This document shows positions 7,546 to 9,967 of a DNA stretch of 9,967 bases, one piece after another. The stretch spans positions 1-9,967 of the forward strand of contig JAFYQY010000195.1 in the NCBI GenBank assembly GCA_017559685.1, in the 5' to 3' direction. The number at the start of each line of letters is the position of its first letter. The first letter of the stretch is position 1. Under the pieces are notes generated by a model that ran no database searches, had not been told where the DNA came from, and was given only the letters and a program-made list of their open reading frames with translations. A program made the translations under genes and the position numbers. The stretch comes from Alistipes sp. GTDB taxonomy: Bacteria; Bacteroidota; Bacteroidia; Bacteroidales; Rikenellaceae.

Positions 7546-7602
7546 TGTCGCTTAACGGGGTGTAGGTGGCAAAAAATCTGCCACCCGAGCGACATTTTGT
7601 CG
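7546..7602. promoter_or_regulatory. Nested inverted repeats upstream of clpB
   Basis: A perfect hairpin, GGTGGCA / TGCCACC (7565-7571 with 7579-7585, 7-base loop), is enclosed by a second perfect pair, TGTCGCT (7546-7552) with AGCGACA (7588-7594). A competing small hairpin pairs CGACA (7590-7594) with TGTCG (7598-7602). TTTTGTCG also occurs as a direct repeat at 7543-7550 and 7595-7602. If clpB is transcribed from near 7620, all this lies in its 5' leader; for dnaX it would be DNA upstream of the promoter. No T-tract follows, so it is not a simple terminator. Its regulatory role is inferred. Confidence 0.5.
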
Positions 7603-7622
7603 GAAAAATGGCAATAAATAAA

Positions 7623-7640
7623 CAAAGTTTGTTAACTTTG
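7623..7640 (+). promoter_or_regulatory. dnaX promoter -7 box within a palindrome shared with clpB
   Basis: TAACTTTG at 7633-7640 matches the TAnnTTTG consensus and lies eight bases before the dnaX ATG at 7649. It is the right half of an inverted repeat, CAAAGTT-TGTT-AACTTTG (7623-7640). The left half read on the minus strand gives AAACTTTG, one mismatch from the consensus, which could be the clpB -7 box and would give a clpB leader of about 150 bases. No clear TTTG -33 element is at the expected distance on the dnaX side. Confidence 0.55.
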
Positions 7641-7648
7641 TGCCAATT

Positions 7649-9511
7649 ATGGAGAAGTTTATAGTATCGGCTCGAAAGTATCGCCCTGCCACCTTTGCAA
7701 GTGTGGTGGGACAATCGCATATCACCTCGACATTGAAAAATGCTATCGAGCGTGGTCAGTTGGCTCACGCCTACCTTTTCTGCGGACCTCGTGGAGTGGG
7801 TAAAACCACCTGTGCGAGAATCTTCGCAAAGGCGATTAACTGTCTGCACCCCGTAGGTGCCGAGGCGTGCGATAAGTGCGATTCGTGCCTCTCGTTCAAC
7901 GAAAATCGTTCGCTCAACATCCACGAGTTGGATGCTGCGTCGAACAACTCGGTGGAGGATATTCGCAACCTTATCGAGCAGGTGCGTGTTCTCCCGCAGA
8001 TTGGTCAATACTCGGTGTTTATCATCGATGAGGTTCATATGCTCTCGTCGGCGGCGTTCAACGCCTTCCTCAAGACTTTGGAGGAGCCACCTAAGCACGC
8101 AATCTTCATCCTTGCAACAACCGAAAAGCATAAGATTATCCCAACCATTCTCTCACGCTGTCAGATTTACGATTTTAATCGTATCCGTGTGGAGGATGCT
8201 GTTGGTTACTTGCGTTATATTGCTCAAAACGAGGGCGTCGAGGCGGATGACGAGTCGCTCAACCTTATCGCTCAAAAGGCCGATGGAGGTATGCGTGATG
8301 CGTTGTCGATGTTCGACAAGGCGGTATCGTTCTGCGGTACGAAGTTGGAGTACCGTGCCGTAGCCGCAACCTTGAATGTCCTCGACTACGAGACCTACTT
8401 CCGCTTTACCGATCTCCTCTTGCGTGGCGACTATGTGAACGCCTTGTTGGAGTACGATGCGGTGTTGTCGAAGGGCTTCTCGGGACAGATTTTTATGAGC
8501 GGTTTGAATCAGCACTTCCGTGACCTGCTCGTGGCAAAGGGCCCAGCAGTGTCGTTGATTGAGTATACAGGCTCGTTGCTCGAGAAGTATCGCCAGCAGG
8601 CGGCTATCTGTGAGCCAGCGTTCCTATTTGGTGCTATATCGCTCTTGACCGAGGCGGACTCGAAGTTGCGCACAGCCTCTTCGCAGCGCCTTCTTGTCGA
8701 GCTCACTTTGATGAAAATTTCGACACTCGGTCAAAAAAAAAACAATGAACTGACGGCTCCTATTGAGGCGAAGTACCCTTTGCCCGACCTGGATGCCCCA
8801 AAACCGCAAGCAGTAGTTGCGCCACAGCCCGTCGCAACACCTAAGGTAGAACAGCCTACGGTAGCACCTGCACCAACTCCTCAACCAATATCGGAGCAGG
8901 TGCCAACCGTTAAAGCAGAGCCTGTGACACCACCACAGCCCGCTGTCGCAACGACTGTAACCCCTGCTCCTGCTCCTGCACAACCTGCAGTTGCACCACA
9001 GCCGACGGTTGCGCCGCAGGCGACTGTAACACCACAGCCGAGTGTGGCATCGGCATCGACCAGCTCCCCAATTATGGGAGGCTCGCTTTCGGATCTTCTC
9101 AAGAAGGTGACAGCTCCAGCCGAGGGTGAGGGAAAGCCTACGCAAATCGTTATCGACGAGGAGAGTGAGTCGAAGATGCTGAAGGAGAAGAAGGCAATCA
9201 TAAAGAGGATGTGTGCCGACAGACCTCGTTTTATCTCGGCTTTCGAGAATATCGAGTTCGAGGGCAATGTGGTTAAGTTGGCTGTACCGTCCGAGGCGTT
9301 GCGAGACGAACTTCTTGTTGAGCGTTTCTGGATATTGAAGGCGATATCCGAGATGGCGGGTATAAAGGGCTTCCTCGATATGAAGATCGAGATTAAGGAG
9401 ATCGATTTCAAACTCAAGCCGATAAAGCTCGAGGATCGAGTGGCACATATTCGCAAGGTTATGCCCGAGTTTGACTATATGCGTACGGCATTCGATATCG
9501 ACGTTGAATAG
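7649..9511 (+). CDS. dnaX: DNA polymerase III subunits tau and gamma (DnaX)
   Basis: DnaX is the AAA+ motor of the clamp loader that places the beta clamp on primed DNA; the long tau form also holds polymerase cores together. The 620-residue frame begins [13 protein letters not shown], typical of the family. Visible features: Walker A GPRGVGKT (46-53), zinc-binding cysteines 65, 74, 77 and 80, Walker B FIIDEVH (Asp127-Glu128), the LEEPP segment (144-148) and the SRC arginine finger (169-171). Clamp-loader domains continue to about 360. A Pro/Ala/Val/Thr-rich disordered linker (about 370-475) leads to the tau-specific C-terminal domain (about 476-620). An A10 tract at codons 362-365 can create a truncated gamma form. 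An upstream in-frame GTG at 7640 is rejected because it overlaps the promoter box. The gene diverges from clpB, and tyrS follows after 70 bases in the same direction. Confidence 0.96.
   Translation: MEKFIVSARKYRPATFASVVGQSHITSTLKNAIERGQLAHAYLFCGPRGVGKTTCARIFAKAINCLHPVGAEACDKCDSCLSFNENRSLNIHELDAASNNSVEDIRNLIEQVRVLPQIGQYSVFIIDEVHMLSSAAFNAFLKTLEEPPKHAIFILATTEKHKIIPTILSRCQIYDFNRIRVEDAVGYLRYIAQNEGVEADDESLNLIAQKADGGMRDALSMFDKAVSFCGTKLEYRAVAATLNVLDYETYFRFTDLLLRGDYVNALLEYDAVLSKGFSGQIFMSGLNQHFRDLLVAKGPAVSLIEYTGSLLEKYRQQAAICEPAFLFGAISLLTEADSKLRTASSQRLLVELTLMKISTLGQKKNNELTAPIEAKYPLPDLDAPKPQAVVAPQPVATPKVEQPTVAPAPTPQPISEQVPTVKAEPVTPPQPAVATTVTPAPAPAQPAVAPQPTVAPQATVTPQPSVASASTSSPIMGGSLSDLLKKVTAPAEGEGKPTQIVIDEESESKMLKEKKAIIKRMCADRPRFISAFENIEFEGNVVKLAVPSEALRDELLVERFWILKAISEMAGIKGFLDMKIEIKEIDFKLKPIKLEDRVAHIRKVMPEFDYMRTAFDIDVE
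8733..8748 (+). promoter_or_regulatory. dnaX: A10 slippage site for gamma production in dnaX
   Basis: Ten consecutive A residues (8733-8742) lie at codons 362-365, just after the clamp-loader domains. A -1 shift (or one extra A in the mRNA) gives Lys-Gln and then TGA at 8746-8748, a 366-residue product. The other shift (or one A lost) gives Thr-Met-Asn and then TGA at 8751-8753, a 367-residue product. This resembles known dnaX frameshifting, in E. coli by ribosomal slippage and in Thermus by transcriptional slippage on an A run. I see no strong downstream stem-loop or upstream Shine-Dalgarno-like stimulator, which favours transcriptional slippage. Confidence 0.7.
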
Positions 9512-9537
9512 AAAAAAAGAAATATAAATAATAAAAA

Positions 9538-9567
9538 GCTAATGGTCAATGGCTAATAGCTAATGGC
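9538..9567. repeat. Tandem 7-bp repeat (GCTAATG) between dnaX and tyrS
   Basis: Four adjacent 7-base units fill 9538-9565: GCTAATG twice, with variants GTCAATG and GCTAATA between them, followed by a partial GC. Positions 9545-9567 match the uvrC terminator region 4288-4310 at 19 of 23 bases. The array lies 27 bases after the dnaX stop and ends 14 bases before the tyrS ATG. No TAnnTTTG box is seen in this 70-base gap, so tyrS may be read from the dnaX transcript. Confidence 0.8.
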
Positions 9568-9581
9568 AAAAATGTAATAAG

Positions 9582-9967
9582 ATGGAAAGAAAGAATTTTG
9601 TTGAGGAGTTGCAGTGGCGTGGTATGATTCACACAATTATGCCAGGTGCCGAGGAGCAGCTCAAGAAGGAGATGACAACCGCTTACCTCGGAATCGACCC
9701 GACTGCCGACTCGTTGCATATCGGTCACTTGGTAGGTGTTATGATATTGAAGCACTTGCAGATGTGTGGCCACCGTCCTATCGCTTTGGTGGGTGGTGCT
9801 ACAGGTATGATTGGCGACCCATCGGGTAAGTCGCAGGAACGTAACCTTCTTAACGAGGAGGCTTTGCGCCACAACCAGGAGGCTATCAAGGCTCAGTTGG
9901 CTCGCCTTATCGACTTCGACTCGGACGCTGAGAATGCAGCCGTAATGGTGAACAACTACGACTGGAT
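9582..9967 (+). CDS. tyrS: Tyrosyl-tRNA synthetase, N-terminal part only
   Basis: The first 128 codons of a class I aminoacyl-tRNA synthetase that charges tRNA-Tyr; the rest is outside the window. The start [17 protein letters not shown] is typical of bacterial TyrS. The segment from Tyr35 through [14 protein letters not shown] (37-50) contains the ATP-binding HIGH motif exactly (46-49) and is TyrS-specific. [17 protein letters not shown] (71-87) is the next hallmark block. The KMSKS loop and tRNA-binding domain cannot be assessed. The ATG at 9582 is preceded by A-rich sequence without a Shine-Dalgarno site. A minimal ATG-TAA start-stop pair lies at 9572-9577. The gene may be cotranscribed with dnaX. 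Confidence 0.96.
   Translation, partial: MERKNFVEELQWRGMIHTIMPGAEEQLKKEMTTAYLGIDPTADSLHIGHLVGVMILKHLQMCGHRPIALVGGATGMIGDPSGKSQERNLLNEEALRHNQEAIKAQLARLIDFDSDAENAAVMVNNYDW

Noticed and set aside
7546..7602. CIRCE element or E. coli-type heat-shock promoter (CCCCGTTA on the minus strand)
   Set aside because: The inverted repeats do not match the CIRCE consensus, and no matching -35 element accompanies the CCCC-like box; Bacteroidetes are not known to use such a heat-shock sigma factor.
5303..8131. A 942-residue reading for clpB starting at 8131
   Set aside because: The first 222 codons run antisense through dnaX and the intergenic region and show no ClpB N-domain similarity; homology starts just after ATG at 7465.
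8624..9448. 274-residue minus-strand frame rich in Arg, Cys and Leu
   Set aside because: It is the antisense of the dnaX low-complexity linker and C-terminal domain, with biased composition from the repetitive coding sequence and no family features.
9512..9581. T-box riboswitch upstream of tyrS
   Set aside because: The gap is only 70 bases and lacks a T-box sequence, specifier stem and terminator; it holds the heptamer repeat instead.

Overview
The window looks like chromosomal DNA of a Bacteroidales bacterium, perhaps of the Alistipes/Rikenellaceae type; the genus is a guess. The signs are TAnnTTTG promoter boxes in front of several genes, little use of Shine-Dalgarno sites, A-rich leaders before ATG, a large lipoprotein of the Bacteroidetes kind, and best-fit protein families from that phylum. 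Most genes are housekeeping genes. I see no RNA gene, CRISPR array, transposase or phage gene.

Layout: (1) 1-2361, minus: N-terminal 787 residues of a large lipoprotein of unknown function, running off the left edge. (2) 2362-2472: divergent promoter region. (3) 2473-4299, plus: uvrC (nucleotide excision repair). (4) 4287-4311: hairpin terminator between convergent genes. (5) 4333-4722 minus, ridA (enamine/imine deaminase), and 4750-5238 minus, a C_GCAxxG_C_C putative redox protein, probably one transcript. (6) 5303-7465, minus: a clpB disaggregase that starts at the first AAA+ domain and has Val in place of the Walker B catalytic Glu of that domain. (7) 7466-7648: divergent regulatory region with nested inverted repeats. 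(8) 7649-9511, plus: dnaX (clamp-loader tau/gamma), with an A10 slippage tract where gamma would end. (9) 9582-9967, plus: start of tyrS, running off the right edge.

The genes do not form one pathway. uvrC and dnaX serve DNA repair and replication, clpB and ridA serve protein and metabolite damage control, and tyrS serves translation. The most interesting points are the dnaX slippage site, the altered and N-domain-less ClpB, the near-leaderless starts of uvrC and dnaX, and a family of 7-bp-unit tandem repeats at gene ends. Three of these arrays contain the stop codon of the adjoining gene, and two of them form an inverted pair around the C_GCAxxG gene. I found no convincing new multi-gene system.
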